Shown: positions 25,401 through 32,194 of the stretch, in pieces
Layout of the letters: every line of letters starts with the position of its first letter
How positions within the stretch are numbered: the stretch's first letter is position 1
Source: an uncultured Akkermansia sp.
GTDB lineage: Bacteria > Verrucomicrobiota > Verrucomicrobiia > Verrucomicrobiales > Akkermansiaceae
DNA length: 32,504 nucleotides
Reading direction: 5' to 3'
NCBI GenBank assembly: GCA_947588645.1
Contig: CANPYO010000018.1
Span: 1 to 32,504, forward strand
Position numbers and translations under genes: made by a program
The notes under the pieces: model-generated
The model's database searches: none
Told to the model about the DNA's origin: nothing
The model's input: the letters and a program-made list of their open reading frames with translations, nothing else

Positions 25401-26077
25401 TTATGCCCGAGAAAGTACTCCAGGTTCTCTCAAATCTTCGTCACCGCGTAGCATACCAGGACGAAACAACGCACGATATTCTGACACGTCCCGTACCGCT
25501 CATCGCTGAATTCTGTCCGCTGCGTTACGCCTTCGAGATGATGTTTGTGACCCAAAGCACAGATAATCTCTGGGAAATTGAAAACCGTCGCATTGATCGT
25601 GTGCGCGACGAGCTCAAAGAACACGGCAGTGATGATGACGTGCGTTTTATTCAGCGTGCAGCGCTCCTGCTCAACACGACCGCACGCGATGCGCGTGAAG
25701 CAAAAGATATCCTGCACAGGACGCGTAAGGCCGCTCTCAGTGGCGATGAACAACGCCTTAGCAACCTGACGAAAAGTCTGGAATCTCGCAGCACGACGCC
25801 TCAAAATCTGCCCCTGGAGTTCTTCTTTTCAAATAGACGGCTCGTCGCCATCAGTGAAGGCGTGAAAACTGCCCGTAAGGATTCCCGTCTGAAAGAACAT
25901 CGTGGCTTCTTTCTCTCTCCTCGCCAGGCTCCTCCCCTCGGTTGGATCGACCAGGAAACCGATGCCGGCTCCGTATCCACCATCTGGCGCAATGGCTCCT
26001 ACCTTTTCCTCATGGGGTTAATACCGATTCTCATCGCAGGGCAACGCTTGCGGCGCATCTGCCGCGGCAGACGCTGA
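22472..26077 (+). CDS. Large ABCG-like transporter with TerB-like and tandem beta N-terminal domains
   Basis: A 1201-residue half-transporter with one ABC module and one permease module. Residues 40-160 are helical and resemble TerB (GIIADLFASIMCRVDGLALEDMD). Residues 175-450 are beta-rich repeats that look like pseudo-FHA modules, a moderate call. The ABC domain spans about 455-700: Walker A GPSGSGKST (488-496), signature ISDGE (594-598), Walker B with Asp618-Glu619, and the H-loop LCTLHRP. The signature has Asp where most ABC proteins have Gly. After about residue 790 the ABC2 membrane domain has five or six helices, with a 200-residue charged helical insert (about 970-1170) before the last. 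Domain order is ABCG-like. The start has a strong Shine-Dalgarno (AGGAGGT). It ends the nine-gene operon. Confidence 0.87.
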   Translation: MLKGARRKLAAWAPAIKRSLLQLRSYLVSLYNRSPHRFGPKSETRRAHAGIIADLFASIMCRVDGLALEDMDTTMDILRYDFPNVEHSWIAGRFQTAYRAAYPLEHTLRLAAANRTEAERYSLALEILTMLHRVGGDLTNPTLFAQVTEGLQLPDAAVTLETLFHDPDAPPPPLIECIRFSENVGRGVVTLSPADAGVGFRALRCVNLLVIINDSRVPLSVRGHTLHLGDVIPISAGQSVTLAESSLTYSAIRGLMLAYYAGVRYVCYIGMEDDSISISRQRPLNAVARVIFSVHVEVEVLRKDADFVLDGVPMQQGDMVCTTYFTPFHVRGTGPYTFTDLHDSGDSGHSFQLDPRTRKVVVTNLPYTNKPGALMLTPGLAPGMVFEVSYSRASNLGKLRVLEGDAHTLTVQGTLVRGEMELQDGDLIELSPVQFLRCRFSAGVLDEESSLINMVETRGLTRDFVRSGRVVDNIDFSLQRGEMACILGPSGSGKSTLLALLAGHLSPSMGSVYYNGVPLTPNNISLRQHIAFIPHEDILDEALTVGEHVYQASVARRPRLNRADRMRRVLAVLNFVGLGSLAKRHVGRAGERTISDGERSRLNLGLDLTGTAEVFLIDEPISGLSSGDAERVIETLEGMSAGRILLCTLHRPAQSILNRFHKVMVLNAGGQMAFWGTPAEMVQYFQEAAREMGLHVSRESVAAGGADYVFEVLEAPYARLGDRPNPSPGMWQERFESYTYRKTREPRNEQVHKVDELQDSAEETMRPSVQKMQRRTFTELLRLFNLWILRTLLGRVRSRMGLYALLLEGPLLALLIAGTLRAASDTPYTFYKALHINEYLFLSLVLAMFFGLTDASCEILRDRLLLRRESNYRPFITGYLAAKCMVITGIAAVQCALYLLVGNAILSIHEMFWPHLGIMVLTAFVGIALSLMVSAFVRSERTALNMVPLLLVPQILLAGALVRFEEMNEFAPNVPNFMPEKVLQVLSNLRHRVAYQDETTHDILTRPVPLIAEFCPLRYAFEMMFVTQSTDNLWEIENRRIDRVRDELKEHGSDDDVRFIQRAALLLNTTARDAREAKDILHRTRKAALSGDEQRLSNLTKSLESRSTTPQNLPLEFFFSNRRLVAISEGVKTARKDSRLKEHRGFFLSPRQAPPLGWIDQETDAGSVSTIWRNGSYLFLMGLIPILIAGQRLRRICRGRR

Positions 26078-26109
26078 CATGAAAAGCGGGTAGAATTTCC
26101 AAAATACAC

Positions 26110-26137
26110 TTGACAAATTATGCCAAACGGGTATATA
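26110..26137 (+). promoter_or_regulatory. Strong promoter of the small ribosomal protein gene
   Basis: A perfect TTGACA (26110-26115) is followed after 16 nt by TATATA (26132-26137), within a TA repeat to 26140. Transcription from about 26145 gives a 60-nt leader that could fold near its start. Confidence 0.75.
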
Positions 26138-26206
26138 TATGCCGCCGTCATGCGGGGGCACGCTCTGCCGCTGCAAACGAACTTCATCAACCATTAACTA
26201 CATACT

Positions 26207-26311
26207 ATGGGCTCCCTCAAAAAAAGGCGAAAAGCGAAGATCAATAAGCACAAGCGCAGCAAACGCATGCGTCAAAATCGGCACAAGAAGCGTTTGCGTT
26301 ACAAGTCCTGA
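26207..26311 (+). CDS. Small basic ribosomal protein, bS22/AURKAIP1-COX24 type
   Basis: A 34-residue, very basic protein: MGSLKKRRKAKINKHKRSKR followed by a second Arg/Lys/His block. This is the pattern of the COX24_C/AURKAIP1 domain, known as mS38 in mitochondrial ribosomes and as bS22 in the small subunit of actinobacteria. Annotators often miss it because of its size. The start is a plain ATG at 26207 with no Shine-Dalgarno, and the stop is TGA. It has its own strong promoter and terminator, as expected for a highly expressed ribosomal gene. The role (small-subunit rRNA binding near the decoding region) is inferred from family members. It is convergent with the acyltransferase gene. Confidence 0.85.
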   Translation: MGSLKKRRKAKINKHKRSKRMRQNRHKKRLRYKS

Positions 26312-26365
26312 TTTCTGCCCTGTGCGCAGATCGGGACGGTGGCAGAGCAACATGTCCCATTTTCC

Positions 26366-26401
26366 ACGGCACTTTCGTCCTCGCGGTTGTGCCGTTTTTT
26401 T
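26366..26401 (+). terminator. Rho-independent terminator after the small ribosomal protein gene
   Basis: Arms ACGGCAC (26366-26372) and GTGCCGT (26389-26395) pair perfectly, followed by an unbroken T-run to 26401. The T-run overlaps the stop codon of the convergent acyltransferase. Confidence 0.8.
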
Positions 26402-27511
26402 ATACCTTGATGAAAAGTCTTTTTCGCCAGAGGAAATAGCAAATGAGCCAGGATCCTACCAATTGGGTCATAGAGACGAAAAAGAGTCTGCCAGAAGAGG
26501 TAGATAGGGCGTCAAATAGGGGAGATAGAGCCTCGATACACAATTGAGGGTAGCCCGGCAAATGATTGATAAGGTAGATGAAGAGGGCATTCATGCCCAC
26601 AATCCGTAACGGTAGGCTCAACTTTTCGCCCCTGCTCCACCCATCGCACAGAGGTCGGAAGAGCGCCAGAAGCAGGTACCCTATGCCTCCTGTTACGAGC
26701 ACAAAAGCCGGCGTCCATATCCCCTTGATGACGATGCCGCACTGCAATCCGGTTGCAATGCAAAGCCCACCAAGCAGGATGAGCACTGCTACTTGGCGTC
26801 CCATGGAAAGCGTGCAACTGCTCAGCCACCCGGCACAGTAACCTAACAAGGCTAACGCGGTCGCCGAAGCTATGCAGAGCGGTCCTTCCGGGTCATAGCT
26901 GCCGCTATGCAACACACCCGGACAGAGCACGGCATCCACCCTGGCATTGAACATCCATCGGGAGTCATATCGCCGCAGAATGCCTGTAAGCACCACACAA
27001 TCAAAAGAATTACCATGGCCAGTACCGGCGCTGCCCATTTTCTGCGCAGCCAAATGAGAATGCTCCCGGCCAATGCACAGCTGACGCCGATTAGTCCTAG
27101 CACCGATGCGTAGCGCAACTCCTCAAACCGGATCGGCCACGAAAGAGAATCCCTCATACCCCACGCATTCACCATGCAGCCGAATGCAGCCAGAATCAAG
27201 GCTCGTTTCCACAACTTGCCCGTGAGGCCGAGCCGTTTCTTTCCCTTTTCAGCAGACCGAGTAAGCGAATAGTACATGGATGCTCCGCTGATGAACACAA
27301 ATATCGGGAAGATGAGATCGTAAAACGCCAGGCCAGCCCACGGACAATGTCCCAACTGCCGCCATACTTCTTCACAAATCTCATCCGGTAGAAGAAAAGC
27401 TGACACGGAGCGAATCACGGAGTCAAGCCCTATGATAAAAAGCATGTCCAGCCCCCGCAGAGCATCAAGTGAGTGTAAACGGCGAAATTTATTGAGCAAT
27501 AACGACTCCAT
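26400..27511 (-). pseudogene. DUF5009/HGSNAT-like membrane acyltransferase, frameshifted
   Basis: Two overlapping leftward frames (27511 to 26870 and 27053 to 26400) together give an approximately 371-residue polytopic membrane protein of the DUF5009/heparan-alpha-glucosaminide N-acetyltransferase-like family. The start RRLHSLDALRGLDMLFIIGLD is the family signature (a conserved Asp-Ala-Leu-Arg-Gly segment). About ten hydrophobic segments follow, with SGSYDPEGPLCIASATALALLG in the second half. The frame breaks near 26949-26953, where GATGGATGTTC would need one more base to read DGCFNARVDA. There is no homopolymer at the break, so a true deletion is likelier than a read error. If it is real, the product is truncated at about 213 residues. 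It lies 41 nt after the lipoprotein gene and may be cotranscribed. Confidence 0.8.
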
Positions 27512-27552
27512 TATGATTCACCCAATGATACCCCGGCCTCGATGTCCGTCTC

Positions 27553-28176
27553 TCAGTTATTCTGCGACTGATCCTGATCTTTCTTCTCTTCCTCCTCATC
27601 CGCACTCGCATTAAACTGCATCGTCACCGTAGTCCCACTTAATCCGTTCGTATAATCCCTTTGTTTTCCGCCGGCATATTCAAAGAGAATCCCACCGCTG
27701 GGGATCGTCGAGATCACCGCGTATCGCTGTCCATCGGTATCATTGACCATCGTGAAGATCATCTGCATGGTTCCTTTGAGAACAGCGGTAGCATCACTCG
27801 ACGAACTGCCCTCCCACACCAGTGTATATCCCTGCTGCCCACCCAAGCGTGTGATCCGCACTGTCCCCGTCAGGCTCACGTTCGGATACGTGGGCTTCCC
27901 GTCTTTTGCAGCGCCATCAATCCTGAACGGATCGCTGCTCACATTGGCCACAATCTCTGGAACCTCGGTCGAGGTCTCCACATTGGGCAGAGTCAGTTTC
28001 ACGGGATCCGGAAGCGCGCTCCCTGCGCCAAAGCTGAGCCGCATTTCCTGCACTCCACTCGGGAAAAAAGATGAGGGCTGAGCCAGGGGATCCTTTTTAC
28101 CATTCCCTCCCCCTCCGCCGCATGAGTTCAACAGCACGAGAGCAACCGCGGTGATTACACGAATGAGACATTGCAT
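27553..28176 (-). CDS. Lipoprotein of unknown function
   Basis: A 207-residue lipoprotein: signal MQCLIRVITAVALVLLNSC with lipobox LNSC, so Cys19 would be the acylated residue, followed by a Gly-rich tether GGGGGNGKKDP. The mature domain is mostly beta strands (for example VRITRLGGQQGYTLVWEG, and the ILFEYAGG segment), ending in a very acidic tail, DEEEEKKDQDQSQNN. I do not recognise the fold. It would sit on the periplasmic or outer face of an envelope membrane. It is divergent from glnS and has its own promoter, with the TTGGG motif shared with glnS and two other genes. Expression is likely leaderless (the -10 box ends 7 nt before ATG). The frameshifted acyltransferase follows on the same strand. 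Confidence 0.8.
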   Translation of the reverse strand: MQCLIRVITAVALVLLNSCGGGGGNGKKDPLAQPSSFFPSGVQEMRLSFGAGSALPDPVKLTLPNVETSTEVPEIVANVSSDPFRIDGAAKDGKPTYPNVSLTGTVRITRLGGQQGYTLVWEGSSSSDATAVLKGTMQMIFTMVNDTDGQRYAVISTIPSGGILFEYAGGKQRDYTNGLSGTTVTMQFNASADEEEEKKDQDQSQNN

Positions 28177-28183
28177 GCTCCCC

Positions 28184-28255
28184 TTCTTATCAGGTTACCC
28201 CCGCATGTGTCAAGCAGAATGCAAAAATTGGCAAGAAGATGCACATCCGTCCCAA
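28184..28255 (-). promoter_or_regulatory. Promoter of the lipoprotein with upstream TTGGG motif
   Basis: On the minus strand the motif TTGGGACGGATGTG (28255-28242) is followed by 28 nt, TTGACA (28213-28208), an 18-nt spacer, TAAGAA (28189-28184) and 7 nt to the ATG at 28176. This is the same geometry as the aldo/keto reductase promoter. A -10 of ATAAGA with a 17-nt spacer is also possible. Confidence 0.6.
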
Positions 28256-28514
28256 GAACGAAGAGATTCATACAAGCAATCCATTTACGATTCACGATTT
28301 GAGGGGTTCGCACGCCTGCGGCACGGGAATTTTGCAATCGTACATAGGCGGCATTTTCCGTTCCCCGCTCCTTTGTAACCACGTCCGATCACGGCTTTGG
28401 GACATCCTGTCCGCTCCGGCTTCGCATCCCCGCGCCGCAGGCGTGCTAGCATTCAATTCGTACATCGTACCTCGTAAATCGTAAATGGGCAGGCTTTTTC
28501 TTGGGACGGATGTG
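28242..28514. repeat. Two interleaved repeat cassettes forming a 17-bp terminal inverted repeat
   Basis: The divergent gap between the lipoprotein and glnS (402 nt, no gene) is bounded by perfect 17-bp inverted repeats, CACATCCGTCCCAAGAA at 28242-28258 and its complement at 28498-28514. Inside them, CCATTTACGATT (28281-28292) pairs with 28477-28488, and GCACGCCTGCGGC (28310-28322) with 28434-28446. The right end has four tandem heptamers of the form TCGTANN (28458-28485), the left end two or three in the other strand. The two cassettes point away from each other, each serving one gene. The arms fit a MITE-like element as well as paired regulatory sites; no transposase or target-site duplication was found. 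Confidence 0.75.
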
Positions 28515-28571
28515 ACTTCCATGTCATTTTACTTGAAAAGTCTTGATTCTCGCACCTGAACAACGTAGAAT
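28501..28571 (+). promoter_or_regulatory. Promoter of glnS with upstream TTGGG motif
   Basis: Motif TTGGGACGGATGTG (28501-28514), 28 nt, TTGATT (28543-28548), 17-nt spacer, TAGAAT (28566-28571), then 7 nt to the ATG at 28579. The message would be leaderless. Confidence 0.65.
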
Positions 28572-28578
28572 CCCGCGC

Positions 28579-30258
28579 ATGGCAACTGAGGATAAACGAG
28601 ACTTTATACGCGATTGGATCGCCGAGGATTTGGCAGCGGGGCATTGCAAGGCGCCCATCACGCGGTTCCCGCCGGAACCGAACGGCTACTTGCACATCGG
28701 TCATGCCAAAGCAATTTGCCTCGACTTCGGCGTAGCCAAGGAATACGCTCACCTCGGTGCCGTGTGCCACCTGCGCTTCGATGACACCAACCCCTGCAAG
28801 GAGGATGTGGAGTTCGTCAATTCCATCCAGGAGGACATTCGCTGGCTGGGCTTTGACTGGGGAGAGCATCTCTACTGGGCGTCCAACATCTTTGACTTTT
28901 ACTATGACTGCGCCGTGGCGCTCATCAAGAAGGGGCTCGCTTACGTGGACGAACAAGACCGCGAGACCATGCGCAAGCAACGCGGCGATCTCGTGACCCC
29001 CGGTGAGCATTCCCCGTATCGTGACACGACGGTGGAGGAAAATCTCGCCAAGTTTGAGCGCATGAAGGCCGGGGAATATGCCGAAGGAGCTGCCGTTCTG
29101 CGCGCCAAGATCGACATGTCCAGCAGCAACATGAACATGCGTGACCCGGTGATCTACCGCATTTCCTACGATCCCCATCACAACACCGGCAAGCAGTGGT
29201 GCATCTATCCCATGTACGACTTCGCCCACCCGCTGGAAGACGCTTGGGAACACGTCACCCACTCGCTCTGCACATTGGAGTTCGAAAATCACCGCCCGCT
29301 CTACGATTGGGTGATTGAGAATTGCCCGGTGCCCGCGCGCCCGCAACAGCGCGAGTTCTCCCGTCTGAACATCACCTACACCGTGATGAGCAAGCGCAAG
29401 CTCCGCCAGATGGTGGAGGAAGGCTATGTCTCCGGCTGGGATGACCCCCGCATGCCCACCATCTGTGGGATGCGTCGGCGTGGCTATCCCGCTAAGGCCA
29501 TTGTGGATTTCTGTGAAGGGGTGGGCATCACCAAGTTCAATGGAAACACCGATGTCGCACGACTGGAAAATGCTGTGCGCGCCGAGCTGAATACACACGC
29601 TGAACGGCGCATGGCCGTGCTGCACCCGCTGAAACTCGTGCTCACCAATCTGCCGAAAGATCACGATGAAGAGGTGCACGTGCAGATCAACCCCGAAAAG
29701 CCCGAACTCGGCGAACGCCCGCTGCGGCTCACCCGCGAGGTGTGGATTGAGCGGGAAGACTTCATGGTGGATCCGCCCAAGAAGTACAAGCGTCTCAGCC
29801 CCGGCGCCTGTGTGCGTCTGCGCGGTGGCTACTGCATCGTTTGCACGGGATATGCGGCGGACGAGACCGGCGCCATCACTGAGGTGCAGGCCGAGGCTCT
29901 TCCCGACACCATCGGCGCCATGCCGCCGGAGGGGATTCGCTGCAAGGGGGCCATCCACTGGGTCTCGGTGAAGCACGGCGTACGCGCCGAGGTTCGGCTC
30001 TACGATCGACTCTTTAAGGATGAGGCGCCGGATGCGAATCCGGAGGGCTTCCTGGCTTCGCTCAATGAACATTCGCTGGAGACGCTGAGCGATGCAGTCG
30101 TGGAACCTGCACTGGCGCAAGCCGCTCCGGAATTCCTCTGCCAGTTTGAGCGCTTGGGTTACTTCGTGGCCGACCGGCGAGATCACTCCCCGGAGCATCC
30201 CGTCTTCAACCGCTCGGTCAGCCTGCGCGATTCCTGGGCGAAAATCAATAAATCCTGA
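28579..30258 (+). CDS. glnS: Glutaminyl-tRNA synthetase
   Basis: A 559-residue class I synthetase that charges tRNA-Gln directly. The HIGH motif is His39-His42 in PPEPNGYLHIGHAKA. FDDTNP is the early catalytic motif, and the KMSKS-type loop is VMSKR (269-273). The C-terminal 220 residues are the beta-barrel anticodon-binding domains (LREQ-type strands such as PLKLVLTNLPKDHDEEVHV). The ERPLRLTREVWIEREDF segment is GlnRS-specific and separates it from GluRS. The start is fixed at 28579 by the promoter; a TTG frame from 28543 lies within it. GC content is higher than in the genes to the left. ribBA begins 8 nt after its stop, so the two are probably cotranscribed. The long frame on the opposite strand is a codon shadow. 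Confidence 0.97.
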   Translation: MATEDKRDFIRDWIAEDLAAGHCKAPITRFPPEPNGYLHIGHAKAICLDFGVAKEYAHLGAVCHLRFDDTNPCKEDVEFVNSIQEDIRWLGFDWGEHLYWASNIFDFYYDCAVALIKKGLAYVDEQDRETMRKQRGDLVTPGEHSPYRDTTVEENLAKFERMKAGEYAEGAAVLRAKIDMSSSNMNMRDPVIYRISYDPHHNTGKQWCIYPMYDFAHPLEDAWEHVTHSLCTLEFENHRPLYDWVIENCPVPARPQQREFSRLNITYTVMSKRKLRQMVEEGYVSGWDDPRMPTICGMRRRGYPAKAIVDFCEGVGITKFNGNTDVARLENAVRAELNTHAERRMAVLHPLKLVLTNLPKDHDEEVHVQINPEKPELGERPLRLTREVWIEREDFMVDPPKKYKRLSPGACVRLRGGYCIVCTGYAADETGAITEVQAEALPDTIGAMPPEGIRCKGAIHWVSVKHGVRAEVRLYDRLFKDEAPDANPEGFLASLNEHSLETLSDAVVEPALAQAAPEFLCQFERLGYFVADRRDHSPEHPVFNRSVSLRDSWAKINKS

Positions 30259-30266
30259 CATCTCCC

Positions 30267-31607
30267 ATGCCGCAAGTCGAGTTTTCCGGTTCCTTTTCCA
30301 TGTCCGATTTCATCAACGCCTGCGATGCCGCTACGGCGGATGAACTGCCGCCTCAGTCCTCCCCTGCCCCGCTTCCTGAGGCTGAGGAGATTCCCGTGGC
30401 GGGGGGCGATGACCCCATCCGATTCTCCCCGGTACCGGAGGTGCTGGAGGCGCTTCGCCTAGGCAAACTGGTACTGGTGACGGACGACCCGAGCCGGGAG
30501 AACGAGGCCGACCTGGTCTGTGCCGGGCAATTTGCCACGGGTGAAAACATCAATTTCATGGCCACACATGCGCGCGGGCTCATTTGCGTGCCGATGGCTC
30601 CGGAACGCGTGGATGCCCTCGGTCTCTCCATGCAGGCGGAGCACAATACGGAAAAACATCATACCGCCTTTACCGTGAGCGTGGATGCCAAGGTCGGCAC
30701 CACCACCGGCATCAGCGCCTTTGAACGCTCAACGACGACCATGAAGCTCGCAGACCCCCGAGCGACGCTGGATGACTTTGTGCAGCCCGGTCATTGCTTC
30801 CCCTTGCGTGCCAGAGAGGGCGGTGTCCTGCGCCGCGCCGGTCACACGGAAGCGACGGTTGATCTGCTGCGTCTCGCCGGACTGGAGCCTGTGGGGGTGT
30901 GCTGCGAGATCATGAAGGAGGATGGCACTATGGCGCGCCTCGGCGAACTGGGGGCTTTCCAGCGCCAATTCGGTCTGAAGGCCTGCTCGCTCGCTCAAAT
31001 CATCTCCTTGCGCCAGCATACGGAAAAGCTCGTGGAGCGCGAGGAAACTGTGCACCTGCCTACCGATTTCGGCGACTTCACTTGCCACGCCTACCATTCC
31101 CTCGTGGATAACCGCACCCACCTGGCTCTCGTGCACGGCGAGATTGCCCCCGAAAAACCCGTTCTCTGCCGTGTGCATAGCGAGTGCCTCACCGGAGATG
31201 TTTTTGCGAGCCGCCGCTGCGATTGCGGCAGTCAGTTGCACATCGCCATGAAGCGCGTGGCTGAAGAGGGCGGCATCATCCTCTACCTGCGCCAGGAAGG
31301 ACGCGGCATCGGTCTTTCCGCTAAGCTGCACGCCTACAAATTGCAGGAACAAGGACTCGACACGGTGGATGCCAATATCAAACTCGGCTTCGCGCCGGAT
31401 TTACGCGACTACGGCGTGGGGGCCCAGATCCTGCGCGACCTCGGCGTACGCAAGCTGCGCCTACTCACCAACAACCCGCGTAAAATTGTCGGCCTTTCCG
31501 GTCACGGTCTCGAGATTACTGAGCAGCTCCCCCTGCGCACCACCCCGAATACCGACAACCGCCGCTACCTTGAAACAAAGCGCGACCGCATGGGACACAC
31601 TCTGTGA
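30267..31607 (+). CDS. ribBA: Bifunctional DHBP synthase / GTP cyclohydrolase II
   Basis: A 446-residue fusion catalysing the two entry steps of riboflavin synthesis. The RibB half (about 55-250) converts ribulose 5-phosphate to 3,4-dihydroxy-2-butanone 4-phosphate and shows DDPSRENEADLV (73-84) with its acidic metal site, and then the HTEATVDL segment. The RibA half (about 255-446) opens GTP; its zinc ligands are Cys307, Cys318 and Cys320 in ECLTGDVFASRRCDCG, followed by LRQEGRGIGL and the LLTNNPRKIVGL end. About 50 Pro/Glu-rich residues precede the RibB domain, so a start at the second ATG (MSDFINACD, 30300) is possible. The gene follows glnS by 8 nt. No FMN riboswitch is seen upstream. Confidence 0.96.
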   Translation: MPQVEFSGSFSMSDFINACDAATADELPPQSSPAPLPEAEEIPVAGGDDPIRFSPVPEVLEALRLGKLVLVTDDPSRENEADLVCAGQFATGENINFMATHARGLICVPMAPERVDALGLSMQAEHNTEKHHTAFTVSVDAKVGTTTGISAFERSTTTMKLADPRATLDDFVQPGHCFPLRAREGGVLRRAGHTEATVDLLRLAGLEPVGVCCEIMKEDGTMARLGELGAFQRQFGLKACSLAQIISLRQHTEKLVEREETVHLPTDFGDFTCHAYHSLVDNRTHLALVHGEIAPEKPVLCRVHSECLTGDVFASRRCDCGSQLHIAMKRVAEEGGIILYLRQEGRGIGLSAKLHAYKLQEQGLDTVDANIKLGFAPDLRDYGVGAQILRDLGVRKLRLLTNNPRKIVGLSGHGLEITEQLPLRTTPNTDNRRYLETKRDRMGHTL

Positions 31608-31760
31608 TCCCTGAGCTGTGAGGCTTCGCTCCTCTTCGCCGCTTGACTTATCACAAGCTCGTTAGCAAATAAAACACTGAGAGGAGGCTGATTTTTATTG
31701 CTCGTCTCATTTATTTTGGCAACTTACGGCCTTGCCTTGCATTTGTCCTTGCAATGCACA

Positions 31761-32129
31761 CTACCTCGTCCTGTAGAAAGCAAGGCACTCATAGGTGTCT
31801 TTATCGTACAAAATAAAAAGATCTCCTCCGCCTAACACGGCTTGTTTTCTTTCAAAAAATACACTTACCAAGATGTATAATCTTGTGTCCGGGTCTGACA
31901 TGTGATCCCTCATCCGGCTGCCAAAACGCGTGACGGCATCTTGCTTAGTAATCAACCGCTTCTTCACGGTCAAACCATTTATGACTTGCTTGTCACCTAA
32001 TGTTTTGTCCCGTAGCATCGCAGGAATTTCCCGCATAATCGTATCTTGCGTTTGCATGATTTCTGTTTCTGCCGGTGAAACAGCTATCATGGCGCATGCG
32101 CATAATAAACCTTGTAAATATCTGTTCAT
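31761..32129 (-). CDS. Small exported protein of unknown function
   Basis: A 122-residue protein beginning MNRYLQGLLCACAMIAVSPAETE, a probable signal peptide cleaved near SPAE. The mature part is charged and mixed, including KKRLITKQDAVTRFGSRMRDHM, and ends in a strand-rich part (RLYILVSVFFERKQAVLGGGDLFILYD). I do not recognise it. The start is supported by the Shine-Dalgarno GGGAGGG six bases before ATG; a longer frame up to 32342 would cover the upstream gene and was rejected. It is separated from the upstream small gene by 65 nt. Base composition is more A+T-rich than glnS-ribBA, which could reflect recent acquisition. Confidence 0.6.
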   Translation of the reverse strand: MNRYLQGLLCACAMIAVSPAETEIMQTQDTIMREIPAMLRDKTLGDKQVINGLTVKKRLITKQDAVTRFGSRMRDHMSDPDTRLYILVSVFFERKQAVLGGGDLFILYDKDTYECLAFYRTR

Positions 32130-32194
32130 CTTCGTCCCTCCCATCGTACGTGGCATTACTGTTGCTATCTGCATCTTCTTAGTTCGAATGCCAC

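Noticed and set aside
28242..28514. Insertion sequence or transposon
   Set aside because: The 17-bp inverted ends are convincing, but there is no transposase and no target duplication, and the ends sit at the promoter spacing seen elsewhere. A MITE origin is not excluded.
28453..30261. A 602-codon open frame on the minus strand opposite glnS
   Set aside because: It mirrors glnS codon by codon, has no family resemblance, and glnS is unmistakable. It is a shadow of high GC third positions.
31608..31760. A terminator after ribBA
   Set aside because: Only short imperfect stems (for example GAGG/CCTC near 31620) without a T-run; not good enough to call.
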